Shown here piece after piece: positions 1 through 12,190 of a stretch of DNA of 64,000 nucleotides. The DNA comes from Paguma larvata. Its lineage: Eukaryota; Chordata; Mammalia; Carnivora; Viverridae. Numbering within the stretch: position 1 is the stretch's first letter; every line of letters starts with the position of its first letter. Under the pieces are notes generated by a model, which saw nothing but the letters and a program-made list of their open reading frames with translations, was not told where the DNA came from and ran no database searches. The stretch covers positions 74,414,500-74,478,499 of the forward strand of contig CM057827.1 of NCBI GenBank assembly GCA_030068075.1, read 5' to 3'. The position numbers and the translations under genes were made by a program.

Positions 1-1160
1 ATAATGGATTAATTGCTGGAGTCTCACTACAGGCAATTTTGAAAGTTAAAAACTGTCCAGGGGAAACTAGCCATGGGCCGGGGGTGGGGGGAGTCCCAAA
101 AATATTGTGAGGTTTTCTTCTAGGAGCCTGATCAGATTCCCTAGTAAATATCTGAGAAAAAAGCCCTCAGGTTTCTGGCAGAGGAAAAGGAAATATTTTG
201 AAATACACCACAACGCTCTGTTTTTCTTAAGAATCCTTGCCCTCAGGGGAAACTAGCAAACCAGAATCTAAATTACTGAGGTATTTGTAAGAGCCTAACT
301 GACCTGGAGAAGGCAATACCCAACCCCAATCAATGCTTGCCATTCTGTCCCATCTAAGGTAGGATTAAAACAAACAAACAAACAAAAAACAGAAACACCT
401 GTGGAGTTCAAAGTCAAGAGGTGCAGGCTCATTAAAGCCTAAACCCGAGTCATCAGACTATATAGTGCTTCCCCTCCACCCACGCTCCACCACCACATTA
501 ACTAAGGCCTGTTTACAACAGTTCCTTTACCCAATACCTTATGTCTACTTATCAAGTCATACTAAGAGGCATAAAATAAGAGACAAAACAAGCTTGAGAG
601 CTAGGCATAGCAGGGATGTTGGAATTCTCAGACAAGAAACTTAAGATAACTGATTAATATGCTAAGGGCTCCAATGGATAAAGTAGACGGCATGTGAGAA
701 GAGATGGCCAATATAAGCAGAGGGATGGAAATCCTCAGAACAAAAAAGAAATACTAGCGATCAAAAACAATGTAACAGACATGAAAAGTGACCTCGATGG
801 GCTCATCAGTAGACGAGACATGGGAGGAAACAATCTCTGGACTAGGTCGTATATCAATAGGATCTTTGAAAACTAAAGAGCAAAGGGAACAAAGAATTTA
901 AAAAAGAACAAACCAAAGACTGTGGGATAACTAACAAAAGGTGTGATACATGTATAATGGGAATGTGAGAAAGAGAAAAAAGAAAAAAGGGGACAGAAAA
1001 AATATTACAAACAATAATGACTGAGAATTTCCCCCAAAATGATGTCAGCCACCAACCCATAGGTCCGGGAAGCTCAGAGAACATCAAGTAGGATAAATGT
1101 CAAAAAAATTACACAAGGCATTTAATTTTTAAATTACAGAAAATCAAAGATAGCAAAAAA
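1..1160 (+). repeat. Old LINE-1 fragment, 5' region/ORF1-like
   Basis: A-rich sequence with L1 character on the + strand, including a stretch resembling the ORF1 region (about 600-1,130, with many GAGAA/AAAGA runs). It is full of stops and has no intact reading frame. It is interrupted by a SINE at 1,161 and seems to continue after it. The first 450 bases are less clear and may be another old repeat. L1 assignment is from sequence style and context, so the family is not named. Confidence 0.5.
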
Positions 1161-1349
1161 GGGCACCTAGGTGGCTCCATCAGTTAAATTTCTGACTTTG
1201 GTTCAGGTCATGATCTTATGATTCATGAGTTTGAAACACAGAGCCACATATCAGGCTCTCTGCTATCAGTACAGAGCCCACCTGGGACTCTCTGCCCCTC
1301 CCCCCCTACTTGCATTCTCTCAAAATAAATAAATAAACTTAAAAAAAAA
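1161..1349 (+). mobile_element. SINEC (carnivore tRNA-Lys-derived SINE)
   Basis: Starts GGGCACCTAGGTGGCTCC, runs through the tRNA-derived A/B-box body and a CT-rich segment, and ends in CAAAATAAATAAATAAAC plus poly-A. It is somewhat diverged from the consensus head, so an older copy, inserted in the L1 fragment. Confidence 0.9.
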
Positions 1350-2385
1350 TCCCTGATAGAAGTCATAGGAAAAAAAAAACTCCTTATGTATAAAATAACA
1401 AACAGAAGAACCATATCCAACTTCTCAGATATCATGCAAGCAAAAATAGAGTGAAATATTTAATGTATTGAGAGAAAAAACCCTAGAATTCTATACCTCT
1501 CAAAATTATCCTTCAAAGCTAAAGAATACAGACTTTCTCAGGCAAATAAAAATTGAGGGAATTTACCAGTAGACCTCCTTGAAAGAACTATAAAAAGAAA
1601 TTCCTTTGAGAGAAGGAAAATAATATAGGTCAGAAACTCAGATCCACACAAAGAAAGGAAAAGCATAGAAAATAGAATAAATGAAGGTAAAACAAAAACT
1701 TTTTTCCTTATATTTAATTGATCTAACAGAAAACTGTTTAAATAATAATAGCAACAATGTACTCAATTATATATGCCTATGTTTATATATTATTCATATA
1801 TCTGTGTATATATTTACATATATATGCTAAGCATTTGCAAACTCCAACACCAATTTATGGTAATAATTCGGAACAGAGGGAAATTTTACAACATGATAAA
1901 GGCTACACAAATAAATAAATAAAGGAAATGAAAGCATACAGATTTAGAAGAAAGATATAAAATCGTCCTTGTTTGCAGATGACATAACAGTCTATATAAA
2001 AACAAATCTGAAACAATAACAAAAACTCTCCTAAACTAATAAGCAATTACTAAAGGTTGCAAGAATGACATGGATGGAGCCAGGAGGTATACGTCAGTCA
2101 CAGAAAGACAAACACCATATGATTTCACTCACATGTGGAATTTAACAAAACAAATGAGCAAAGAGAAAGAAACAGAGAGAGAAATCAAGAGATAAACTCT
2201 TAATTACAGAGAACAAACTGATGGTTACTGGGTAAATAGATGATCAGAATTAAGGAGAGCACTTCTCTTGATGAGCACTAGGTGTTGCACGGAAGTGATG
2301 AATCACTATATTGTACACCTGAAACGAATATAAATAACACTGTATGTCAACTGGAGTTAAAATAAAATAAAAAAAAAATAAGTAT
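1350..2385 (+). repeat. LINE-1 fragments including a 3' end
   Basis: Continuation of L1-type sequence. The 1,390-1,560 part resembles L1 5'/ORF1-region text. The 2,060-2,385 part is the typical L1 3' end (CAAACACCATATGATTTCACTCACATG, then GATGAGCACTAGGTGTTG and a final A-rich tail). The middle is ORF2-like but broken. No intact frame remains. Confidence 0.65.
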
Positions 2386-2745
2386 GGCCTAATGATTATA
2401 AAAATAAAAAAGGAGGGGTTAAGATTTTCAAATCACTGTCCCATGACCTCTGCAGGTGTATTCTACCATATCCTCTGCTGATTCTTTGGGGTAGTCAGCA
2501 GGTTGTGTCCACTCAGGAAAATTTGGTGAGCAACATTCTACCCTTCCAAGCTGGGGGGGTGGAGGAGTGGGCAGACAAAGAGCAGACCCCTCATACAAAA
2601 GCATGTGCTGAGAGAGGGGTCAGTGCTAGAAGAGCAACCAACTTCAAAGGAGGGTTCCTGAACTCTTACTGAAATGTGTTACAAAACTGTCTCTCACCAG
2701 GACACTACATTCCAAGGGAAATGATAAGAAAATATTGTAGATTAC
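2386..2745. other. Unassigned repeat-like sequence
   Basis: No gene seen. It contains a G-rich patch near 2,550. The last ~100 bases resemble old L1 (GAACTCTTACTGAAATGTG). Nothing else supported. Confidence 0.3.
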
Positions 2746-2927
2746 GGGCGTCTGGGTGGCTCAGTCACTTAAGCATCCAACTTAGGCTCAGGGTGAGTTT
2801 GAGCCCCACATGGGGCCCTCTGCTGTCAGCACAGAGCCTGCATCAGACCCTCCATCTTCCTCTCTCACTGCCCCTCCCCCGCTCATGTGGCTTACTCTTT
2901 CTCTCAAAATTAAACATTTAAAAAAAG
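2746..2927 (+). mobile_element. SINEC copy with target-site duplication
   Basis: Head GGGCGTCTGGGTGGCTCAG, tail CTCTCAAAATTAAACATTT plus poly-A. Flanked by near-identical direct repeats (AGAAAATATTGTAGA before, AGAAAATGTTGTAGA after), consistent with L1-driven insertion. Confidence 0.92.
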
Positions 2928-4531
2928 AGAAAATGTTGTAGAATAAAAAAATAAGGTCTAAAATGATATGTTTATGTGGCCATTTTTAGAATGGCAGGAA
3001 GCTTTACAAAGTTGTCCCACAAAGAATGTGTATATAAGAAATTAAATCCATGAACATAAAAAAACAAACCAAATCACTCCCAAATTCTATACAAACTTGA
3101 AACTTTGATGAATTCTAGCCAGTTACGAAATGGCCAAGGCAGATAGCACACAAATATTTGTACTTTTCGTCAACAAAAAATAACTATTCTGACTTTAAAA
3201 AACACAAAATTTCAAGGTGGAAAGTTACCCTTTTCAAGAGTAAATGGAGAGAGTGTTTTATGTAACTGAAGTCACATTGTTATCAGCTTGAAATAGATTG
3301 TTATAGCTCTAAGATATTGTAAGTGACTTCATAGTAACTACAAGGCAAAAATCTAGAGTAGATACACAAAAGATAAAGAGAAGGGAATTGAAGCATACCA
3401 TTATGCTCACAAAAAAAAAAAGGAAGAAAGGTACAGGGAACTACAAAACATCAGAAAACAATACATAAGATGGCATTATACTTGAGAATCTAAGAATCCT
3501 TTCTGACATTAGAAGTCCTAGCCTATCAACAAATAAATGACAATGGATTGAACTCTAACTATATGCTGCCTACAAGAGACTAACTTTTCAGCTTTAAGAA
3601 CACACAAAGTCACAAAGTAAAGGAACAGAAAAAGATACTCCATGAAAATGGAAACCCCCCACCGCTGCCCCTCCCAAAAAACAGAGTAGCTATACTTAGA
3701 CAAAATAGACTTTAAGTCAAAACCTATAACTAGAGCAAAGAAGGTCATTATATAATGATAAAGGAGACCACTCATCATAAATCTGTAACCATAATATATA
3801 CCTTTTATATATGCCCAGAACATCATATCACCTAAATATATTAAGCAAATACTAACAGATATGAGGGGTTAAACAGAAAACAACACAAAAATAGTAGAGG
3901 GATTCAAAACTCCACTTTCAACACTAGATAGATCAGTCAGAAAAAATCAATTAGGAAACACTGAACATAAACTATACTTTAGACCAAAAAGACCTAACAG
4001 ACATATATAAAACATTCGTCGGAGCAACAGAACACAAAATCTCAAGTGGACATGGAAAATTCTCCGGGACAGATCATAGGTTAGGCCACAGAACAAGTGT
4101 AAACAAATTTTAAAAGACTGAAATTATACCAAATATCTTTTCTGACAATAATATTCTGGACCAGAAATCAGCAACAGGAGGAAAACTAAGGAAATTGCAA
4201 ATATGTGGGTTTAAACAACATACTTCTGATCAACTAATGGGTAAAATAAACCAAAAGGAAAATCAAAAACTATTTTTAAACAAATGACAATGGAAACACA
4301 ACACAGAAAAACTTATGGGGTGCTGCAAAAGTAGTCCTAAGAAGAAAAGTTATAGTGATAAATGCCTGCATTAAGAAAAAAGAAAGATCTCAATCTTTAC
4401 ACCCCAAAGAACTAGAAAAAGAACAAGCTAAGCCCAAACTTAGCAGACGAAAAGAAATTTAAAATATCAGAGAAGAAATGATGAATTAGAGAAAAAAAGA
4501 ATAGAAAAGAGCAACAAAAATATAGAAATCC
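2928..4531 (+). repeat. LINE-1 fragment (ORF2 endonuclease part)
   Basis: From about 3,400 to 4,530 this reads as decayed L1 ORF2 on the + strand: a segment equivalent to the endonuclease end (AGACAAAATAGACTTTAAG near 3,700) followed by ORF2 linker sequence. Many frameshifts and stops. The 2,930-3,400 part is A/T-rich and only tentatively included. Confidence 0.6.
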
Positions 4532-5222
4532 TCTCGTAGTCGCAGTTTGCCTTTTTGTGGTTTCAGTTACCCATGGTCAACCAGGGTCTGGAAACATAAT
4601 CCTCTTCCGAAGACTCCTCAGAATGTTAACAGCATTCTAACGCTATGTCACAATGCCTAATGCATCATTCACCCCACTTCATCTCATCATACAGGCATTT
4701 CATCATCTCATCATCACAGGAACAAAAAGGCTGAATATAGTATCTCAAAATATTTTGAAAGACAAGTGCCTGGGTGGTTCAGGCTGTTAAGCCTCCAACT
4801 CTTGATTTCGGCGCAGGCCATGATTTCACGGTGGTTCATGAGACTGAGCCCTGCATCTGGCTCTAGGCTGCCCTTCTTGAGATTCTCTCTCTCCCTCACT
4901 CTCTGCCCCTCCCCCCACTCACTCTAAAAATTAAATAAACATTTTAAAAAAGGAAGTATTTCTTATTAAAAATTATTTTGAAAGAAAGAGAACACATTCA
5001 CACAGATTTCATTACAATATATTCTTGTAATTGTTCTATTTTATTAGTAGTTACTGTTGTTAATCTCTTACTGTTCCAAATTTATAAATTAAACTTTATC
5101 CTACTTGGGTGTGTACACACAGGAAAATACATAGTATATCTAGGATTTGGTACTGTCTGCAGTTTCAGGCATCCATTGAGTCTGTTGGATTCATCCCCCA
5201 CAAATAAGGGAGGCCTACTGTG
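4532..5222 (+). mobile_element. MER2-like (Tigger) DNA transposon, split by a SINE
   Basis: The left part (4,540-4,600) carries the Tigger/MER2 head resembling TTTCAGTTACCCATGGTCAACC. The right part (5,030-5,222) has the matching 3' half, including TTTATAAATTAAACTTTATC, the GCAGTTTCAGGCATCC element and the terminal GGCCTACTGTG. A SINEC at 4,764 splits it. Non-autonomous, no transposase frame. Confidence 0.7.
4764..4952 (+). mobile_element. SINEC copy inside MER2-like element
   Basis: Head AAGTGCCTGGGTGGTTCAG, body with ATGATTTCACGGTGGTTCATG, tail AAATTAAATAAACATTTT plus A. Direct repeats AAAATATTTTGAAAG / AAAATTATTTTGAAAG flank it. Confidence 0.9.
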
Positions 5223-6210
5223 AGAGCTTTTTCCTGAGGTTTATTAAGAAATAATTGACATACATCACTGTATAAATTTAAGTTGTATAACATAATGGTT
5301 TGATTTATATTTATTGTAAAATGATTACTGCAATTGGTTTAGTTAACATGCATCATCTCAAAGAGATAAAAAGAGGAAAAAAACAATTTTCCTAGTGATG
5401 AGAACCCTTAGGACTTACTCTCAACTTCCCTATGTATCATACAACAGTGTTCTTGATAGTCATAATGTTGTACATTATATTCCCACTACTTATTTCTCTT
5501 ATAACTGGAAGTTTGTATTTTTTAACTATTTTCTTCCAATTTCCCCTCCACCCTCACCACATCTAGTAACCACAAATCTATCTTTTCCTGAGATTTGGGT
5601 GTTTTCATTTTAAATTCCACATACAGGAATCATACAGTATTTGTATTTCTCTTATTTCATTTAGCATAATACCTTTGAGATTCATCCATCCATGTTGTCT
5701 CAAATGGTAGGATTTCATTGTTTTTTATGGATGAATAATATTCCACACCCTATATAAAGCTTCTTTATTCATTCATCCATTAGTGGACCCCTAGATTGCT
5801 TTCATGTCTTGGCTATTGTAAATAATGCTGCTATGAATGAGGGGAAGCAGGTATCTTTTTGAGTTAGTTCTCATTTCCTTTGGATATATTCCCAGGAGTG
5901 AAATGGCAGGATCTTACGATAGTTCTATTTTTAACCTTTAAAGAAACCCCCATACTGTTTTCCATAGTGAGGTTACCAATTTATAATCCCACCAACAGTG
6001 TGCTAGGGTACCCTTTTCCCCACATTCATATCAGCATTTCTTACTTTTTTTTTTTTTTGACTGATGGCCATTCTAACAGGAATGAGGTGATATTTCTTTG
6101 TAGTTTTATTGCACTTCCCTAATGACCAGTGATGAGCATCTTTTCGTGTCCCTTTTGGCCGTTCATATATCTTCTTTGGAAAAATGTCTACTCATGTGCT
6201 TTGCACATTT

Positions 6211-6418
6211 AAAAAAAATTATGTTTATTTATTTTTGAGAAAGACAGAGCATGAACAGGGAAGGGACAGAGAGAGAGAGAGAGAGAGACACAGAATGTGA
6301 AGCAGGCTTCAGGCTCTGAGGTGTCAGCAAAGAGCCCATGTGGGCTTGAACTCACAAACTGAGATCGTGACCCGAGCCAAAGTCAGACGCTTAATCAACT
6401 GAGTCATCCAGGTGCCCT
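6211..6418 (-). mobile_element. SINEC copy, antisense
   Basis: Read on the - strand: head GGGCACCTGGATGACTCAG, CT-rich part as (GA)n at 6,268-6,288 on the + strand, and poly-A as T-rich sequence at the left. Flanks TTTGCACATTT / TTTGCCCATTT form a target duplication with one mismatch. Confidence 0.9.
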
Positions 6419-7093
6419 GATTTGCCCATTTTTTGTTGGAATGAATTCTTTATACCTTTTGAATATTAAATAATAAATAAATCTGATATGGTTTACAAAC
6501 ACTTTTTCCCATCCACAAGTTGCCTTTACACTTTGTTGATACTTTCTATTGCTGTGCAGAAGTTTTTTCAGTTTGATGTGTTGTGTGTTTTTGACTTTGT
6601 TGCTTGTGCTTTAGGTGTATATTTCCAGAAAATCATTATCAAGATCCTTACCTGGGAGTTTTTTTTCCCCAAGTTTTCTTCTAGGAGTTTCATACTTTCA
6701 GGTCTTATATTTAGGTCTGTACGGTTTGAAGTTATTTTTTATGAGTGGTGTAAATTAGGGATCTAGTTTCATTCTTTTTAAGAGAATATCCCATTTTCCC
6801 AGCATTGATTAAAGAGACTATCTTTTTTCCATTGAGTGTTCTTGGTTCTTCTTTCAAATAGTAGTTGAATATATGCTTGGCTTTATTTCTGAGCTCTGAA
6901 TTCTGGTCCATTTGTCTGTTTTTATGCCAATATCATACTGTTTTAATTACTATAGCTTTATAAATGTAGCTTGAAATCAGAAAGTGTGAAGCCTCTTGCT
7001 TTGTTCTTTCTCAGAATTTGACTATTCAGTCTTTTGAGGTTCCATGTAAATCTTAGGAGTGTTTTTTCCACTTCCATAAAAAATGCCATTGGA

Positions 7094-7310
7094 GGGGCGC
7101 CTGGGTGGCTCAGTCGGTTAGGCAGCCGACTTCAGCTCAGGTCATGATCTCACCGTCTGTGGGTTCGAGCTCCACGTCGGGCTCTATGCTGATGGCTCAG
7201 AGCCTGGAGCCTGCTTCAGATTCTGTGTCTCCCTCTCTCTCTGCCCCACCTCTGCTCACACTCTGTCTCCATCTCTCTCAAAAATAAATAAACATTAAAA
7301 AAATTTTTTT
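7094..7310 (+). mobile_element. SINEC_Fc-type SINE, young copy
   Basis: Close to the felid consensus (GGGGCGCCTGGGTGGCTCAG, GGTTCGAGCTCCACGTCGGG). A perfect 13-bp target duplication AAATGCCATTGGA lies at 7,081-7,093 and 7,311-7,323. One of the two best-preserved copies in the window and a main reason for calling the species a felid. Confidence 0.96.
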
Positions 7311-7422
7311 AAATGCCATTGGAATCTTATTAGACATTGCATCAAAATTATAGTTGGCTTTTGGTAGTACAGACATTTCAACAATACTAATTCTTCTAAT
7401 CCATGAACATGGAATACCTTTC

Positions 7423-8302
7423 TGCCATGGGCCAGCCTTGGCACTCTCAGGTGTCCCAGGAGAACGAACGGTGTCAACATGATGAATGACTCAAGGGAGC
7501 TGCGTGGCTTCTGGAAACAGGTAGGCACTTCTTCTGCCCTGCTGGTCTCAGTGTCTTTATTTTTTGGCAGTGAGTTACATTACATCAAAGAGTATTATTT
7601 TTTCTTAGAAGATAGTTGAAGGAAAAAGACTGTGTATCATGTCAATTCCTCAGACTTTGAAGGAGAGTCAAGTCTTAGCTGTTTTTTTATTCGATTCCTA
7701 AGCTAATGAACATACATTGTTTTTGCCAGGAAGAAAGCAGGGTTGTCAGTGTAACCTTGAGCAAGCAGGTGGTGCATACCTTTTGTCTTACGACCCATGC
7801 TAATCGTCTACAGACAGGTCAGGAGTCATTTTGTCTAGTTTTCTAAACTACAATGGGGGAAGGATAACTTACTTGGTAGAGACATAATTTCTAATGCTTG
7901 TCCAAGTTCCTTTGCTTATGAGTGAGTGAATTTACATAATAGAGGCCTAGAGTCTACATAAGTTACACCAATTTTTAGCCAACTCATAACTGCTATTCTG
8001 TATGATCAATTTGTGTTACCTATCCCCAAGAGACAACTTTGAGGTTACTTTTAGCTAGGTTACTCTCATTCAGATGTTATCCAAAAAGGCATCGCAATCC
8101 AGGTCCCTTTTTTCAGATGCTATAAAACCAAAGGACATTACATCTCTTGAGGCCAACCAGAGCAGTTCAAGAAGTCCAGGTCTGAAAGGTTATTAAAAGG
8201 AGATAGTACTGTGTGCCAGTTGGTCAGCAGGAGACCTTGCAACATCTGCCTTTTCCACACAGGGAAACATCTCAACCTGTGAGCCCAAGATGGCTCCTGA
8301 CA
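7423..8302 (-). mobile_element. Solo LTR of an endogenous retrovirus (class II-like)
   Basis: 880-bp element bounded by TG...CA ends (TGCCATGGGCC...GGCTCCTGACA on the + strand) and flanked by a perfect 6-bp duplication CCTTTC (7,417-7,422 and 8,303-8,308). The interrupted L1 reads straight through when the element is skipped. Six-base duplications are typical of class II (ERVK/betaretrovirus-like) integrations. Orientation - is inferred from TTTATT near 7,557, the complement of an AATAAA signal about 130 bp from the 3' end, and from the U3-like start TGTCAGGAGCC on that strand. No internal viral genes remain. A related 745-bp copy lies at 40,916. Confidence 0.8.
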
Positions 8303-9477
8303 CCTTTCATTTATTTGTGTCTTTTCTTTTTCCATCAATGTCTTGTAGTTTCCAAAGTAGTGATTTTTAACCTCTTTGGTAAACTGTGTTCCCTAGTATT
8401 TTATACTATTATAAATGAGACTGATTTCATTATTTCTTTTCCAGAAAAAATGTTGCTAGTGTATGGAAACACTACTGAATTCTATATGTTAATTTTATAT
8501 CCTGCAACTAAACTGAATTTGTTCATTAGCTCTGTTTTTTTGGATGAGTCTTTAGGATTTCCTATATATAAAATCATATCATCTGCAAATATAGACAATT
8601 TTACTTTTTCCCTTTCTAATTCTAATGATTTCATATCTTTTTCTTACCTGATTGCTCTAGCTAGGGCTTCCATAACTATGTTGGATAAAAGTGGTGAAAA
8701 TGGGCAGCCTGTCTTACTCCTTATCTTAGACTAAAAGCTTTCAACTTTTCACCGCTAAGTATCATGTTAGCAGTGGGCTTATCATATATGGTCTTTACTA
8801 TGTTGAGGTCTGTTATTTCTATGGCTACTTTGCTTCGTGGTTTATTATAAACATGATGTTGAATTCTGTCAACTGCTTTTTCTGGGTCTGGAATGATCAT
8901 ATGATATTATTTTTTCTTTCATTCTATTAATGTAATATAATTGATTGATTTTTGTACATTGAACCATTCTTGCATGCCAGGTATAAATCCAACTTGATCA
9001 CTCTGAATAATCTTTTTAATTTACTGCTGAATTTAGTTTGCTAGTATTTTCTTCAAAAGTTTTGCATCTATGTTCATCAGAAGTACTAAACTGTACTTTT
9101 CTTTTCTAGTAGTATCCTATCTGGCTCTAATATCAGGATTATGCTGGCTTCATGAATTGCATTTGGGAGAGTTCCCTCCTCTTTGATTTTTTGGAAAGGT
9201 ATGAGATGGACTGGTGTCATTTTAAATAATTTTGTTAAATAAAAGCCATACATATTCACTTTGAACTGGACACAACAAGTGTGTGCCCAGTTGAGTGCAG
9301 GCAGTGTATGTGAAGGCATGACCTGCAGGATTTCAACTAACTTACTTCATAACCTTCATCTGTGTCTTTACTCCTGAATATATATGAGAATGAGGAAGAT
9401 GGATATGGATGACCTTCTACTACACCCTCTTCTTCTGCCTAACTTGCTTGAGCTAGGGTAAGGTCATCAAGTTTCTT

Positions 9478-9665
9478 ACATAATAGGCCAAACCTTATGG
9501 GCCATATGGTCTCTGTTGTAACTATGCAACTCTGCTTTGTTGTAGCACAAAGGAGCCATAAACAATATATGAACAAGTAGCTGTGGCTGTGCTCCAATAA
9601 ACTTTATTCGAGGAATAGGCAGTGGTCCAAATTTGACCTATAGGTCATAATTTTCCAACTCCTAA
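9478..9665 (+). repeat. hAT-Charlie/MER1-group-like DNA transposon remnant
   Basis: Contains GGGCCATATGGTCTCTGTTG, then CATAAACAATATATGAACAAG and GCTCCAATAAACTTTATT, the order found in a widespread mammalian non-autonomous hAT repeat. It is shared with unit B (56,998-57,205), so it predates the duplication. Exact family name not certain. Confidence 0.6.
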
Positions 9666-9946
9666 TCTAGAATAACATTTTTTAAGCTTTTTTTCTTTTG
9701 TTCAACAATTCGGTATGGTCCCATACCACTTATGTCCAGGTATAATCCAATTATGATTAAAGAATAGAATAGTAACACTAAAATATTTATTCATTCATTC
9801 AATAAATTTTAGTGTTGGTGATTAATTTTGGAATAAGTAATAGATAAAACATCTTGAATGAGAATGAATCATGAATGCTTATGAGAATTCTCCCTTGCAT
9901 AAAGTCTTTTGCTTCTTCTGAAAAAAAATATATACACATATATATG

Positions 9947-9989
<43 letters not shown>
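9947..9989 (+). repeat. (TAGA)n microsatellite
   Basis: About ten uninterrupted TAGA units. The orthologous point in unit B (near 57,435-57,448) has a plain A-rich run and no repeat, so the expansion arose after the duplication. Confidence 0.98.
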
Positions 9990-10263
9990 TAGATACATAG
10001 GGCTCATTCTCTCCCACTCCATAAATGAAGGCATCTGCAATAATTGTAGAAGACTTTTCCTTCTTTTCAAATTAGCAAATCTAAGTAGGCTCACATTTCC
10101 TGTTCTAAATGGTACTTATTTTCCACCCATCCAGCACATTATCTTGCTTAATATACACAAGATATTCCAACACCTTCCTTCTTTTTTTTAATCTCTCATC
10201 ACCAAGTAACTCTTACGATATTTTTTTCCTCTTGGGAAAATTAATATGACTCATAGACCTGGT

Positions 10264-10286
10264 ACCCAGGAGAAATCAATAAAAGG
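10264..10286 (+). promoter_or_regulatory. Candidate OR promoter: O/E (EBF)-like site plus TATA-like box
   Basis: ACCCAGGAGA (10,264-10,273) resembles the Olf1/EBF consensus TCCCNNGGGA that is common in OR promoters, and is followed by AATAAAAGG (10,278-10,286), a plausible TATA-like element. Unit B keeps both (TCCCAGGAGA then AATAAAAG at 57,743-57,764). The promoter region of the second receptor has TCCCCTGAGA at the equivalent place. Function is inferred from conservation and position about 3.2 kb upstream of the coding exon. Confidence 0.45.
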
Positions 10287-10307
10287 TTGGTTACTAGAGA
10301 TCTAAGA

Positions 10308-10459
10308 AATATCAGTGGGTCACTAACACCCACTACTACTAATTAACTGTATTCTCACTGGGAAGAAACATGTATTTTTTGGAGGTGATTATACTACAAA
10401 GTAGAAAACAAAAATATTGAGATTCTACAAATGCTGCTGTACACCCGAGAACAGAACAG
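10308..10459 (+). other. Candidate 5' non-coding exon of OR gene A
   Basis: The exon 3' end is set by a donor CAGAACAG|GTAGGT at 10,459/10,460. Unit B has CAGAATAG|GTAAGT at the same place and the 25.2-kb gene has GGCAG|GTAGGA at 18,305/18,306. The 5' edge is only estimated at about 30 bp after the TATA-like box. An ATG inside would run out of frame into the coding exon, so the exon is probably untranslated leader, as usual for OR genes. Confidence 0.4.
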
Positions 10460-11959
10460 GTAGGTTAGAAAAATATTCCTAATGTTGAGCAATAGCATAG
10501 CAATCTCTCTCTTCTTATTCTTCCATTCCACTTTCTCTCTTTTTCACTTGTATACTTTCCTTCTGTCTTTAGTTATTCCAATCCTTTGAACATTATTCTT
10601 ACTATTATAATCACACAATTATATTATGCCTGAAGAAGGAGATATTTCTGAAAGGATTAACATTTATGATATCTGGTTTTTGGTAGGTTGATATCTCAAG
10701 GATCTGTATCTCTCACCACTGTCTTCATCATCTTATGTGACACTTCACATTTGCTATTGTGAAGACCAAATATGGTAAATATTTCTTGCCCACTCCATTC
10801 CCACTCATACTCCTAACGGACTGCACAAATGGAGATGATTATCTGCCCTGATACAGGGAATGCTGGGGTGAGTCAGTTCCCTCCACTTAGCATATTTGAT
10901 AAAGCAATTGATGTTAGCTAAAGACTGGGTCAAAAAATAAAGGGAGAATAAGAATGAATATGACTTAATAACTGGTGTCCATCAGTTCTGAAAATATGGT
11001 ACAACAGTGACAGAACACTGGAAAAATGAGTTTGGGACAGCTTTGCTTCTCTGCTTTCAGTTTTAGGTTGGTTATAATTGCTCTTGGCCTCTTAAGGAGT
11101 GGGAATTTTCAATCATTAAAATTTTAAAAAAACCTGAGTTCTGATTATCTGCATTACCTACATAAAAAGTATTCTATATTCTGAATGTTAAAGTCAAAAT
11201 ATCCAGCAGGGATACAAACCAACTCTTTTGAGACTCTGCCTACAAAGAATGTCTAATTTTTAATGTTTTCTAAGAAAGAAAACTAAAAAACTTTTTAACT
11301 AATTTGAGTTCATCTTCCCTTCATGCTGTAAGAATGAACTCAATCTTTCAGAATAAACTAAACATTACAATCAATTCCTGATATATCATGAACAAAGATG
11401 GGATCCTCTGTCACAAGGTAATCATCACAACATAGAAGCATGCAGTCACTAGTAAGTCTGATTTCACTATACATTTTTAGCTTTTCTCTTTAGACAGATT
11501 TCTTCAGTCAATTCTGTTTTAGAAAATATAAGGCAATATTAGGAAGAATAAAATTTGATTAGAAAGCTAAAGATAGCTTATATTAATGTTTTCCTATGTT
11601 TTTCAGTGTATGACTTGTATGTTTCAAGTGATATACCAGCATTCTGTAAAAAGCCATCCAGCTGCCAATCTTTAATATTCCTTGACTCCAAACTCATTCA
11701 CACATATTGAATGTACATGTAAAGTTCTGGTTAAAACTAGGCATAAAACACCAAGGTTTTCTACACAGAATACCAAGTAATTGTCATTTACCCCCAAGAA
11801 ATGATGGTTTAAATTATAAATTTAGTACCAATTTAGTAGCATCCTCTTCTCTCTCCATAAATTTCACCAGTTTCTTCTTTTTCTCTTGCCCTTCTCTCTG
11901 TGTTATTTATATGACAGAAGCAGAGACAGAGATAGAGACAGAGATGGATGCCATACACA

Positions 11960-12190
11960 CATATATATATATATTGATGCTAATTAATACCATCAACTAT
12001 ATTCCCTATGCTATACATTTCATCCCCATGACTTATTCAACTCATAACTGGAAGTCTGTACCTCCCACTCCCTTCACCCCTTTCTCTCCAACTCTCTACA
12101 ACCCTTCTGTCTGGCAACCACAAGTTTATACTCTGTACTTATGAGTCTATTTCTACATTTTCATAATTTTTATTATACATATGTGGCCAA
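11960..12190 (-). repeat. L1 3'-region fragment, antisense
   Basis: Contains CCCATGACTTATTCAACTCATAACTGGAAG-like text typical of antisense L1 3' UTR (compare 5,470-5,560 in this window). Also present in unit B near 59,890-60,080. It lies in the intron of OR gene A. A short (TA)n run precedes it. Confidence 0.55.

Larger units (their letters stand above)
5223..9245 (-). repeat. Old LINE-1, antisense, host of later insertions
   Basis: Reading the - strand gives an L1 from its 3' UTR (at 5,223) up into ORF2 reverse transcriptase (about 8,400-9,240). Recognisable antisense landmarks are TGGATGAATAATATTCCAC near 5,730 and the ORF2-derived stretch with GCTTTTTCTGGGTCTGG near 8,875. It was later hit by a SINE (6,211), another SINE (7,094) and a solo LTR (7,423). 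All open frames here are fragments of antisense ORF2, not host genes. Confidence 0.75.

Noticed and set aside
8213..8734. 173-codon + strand frame
   Set aside because: Joins the end of a solo LTR to antisense L1 ORF2; repeat-derived, with no host homology.
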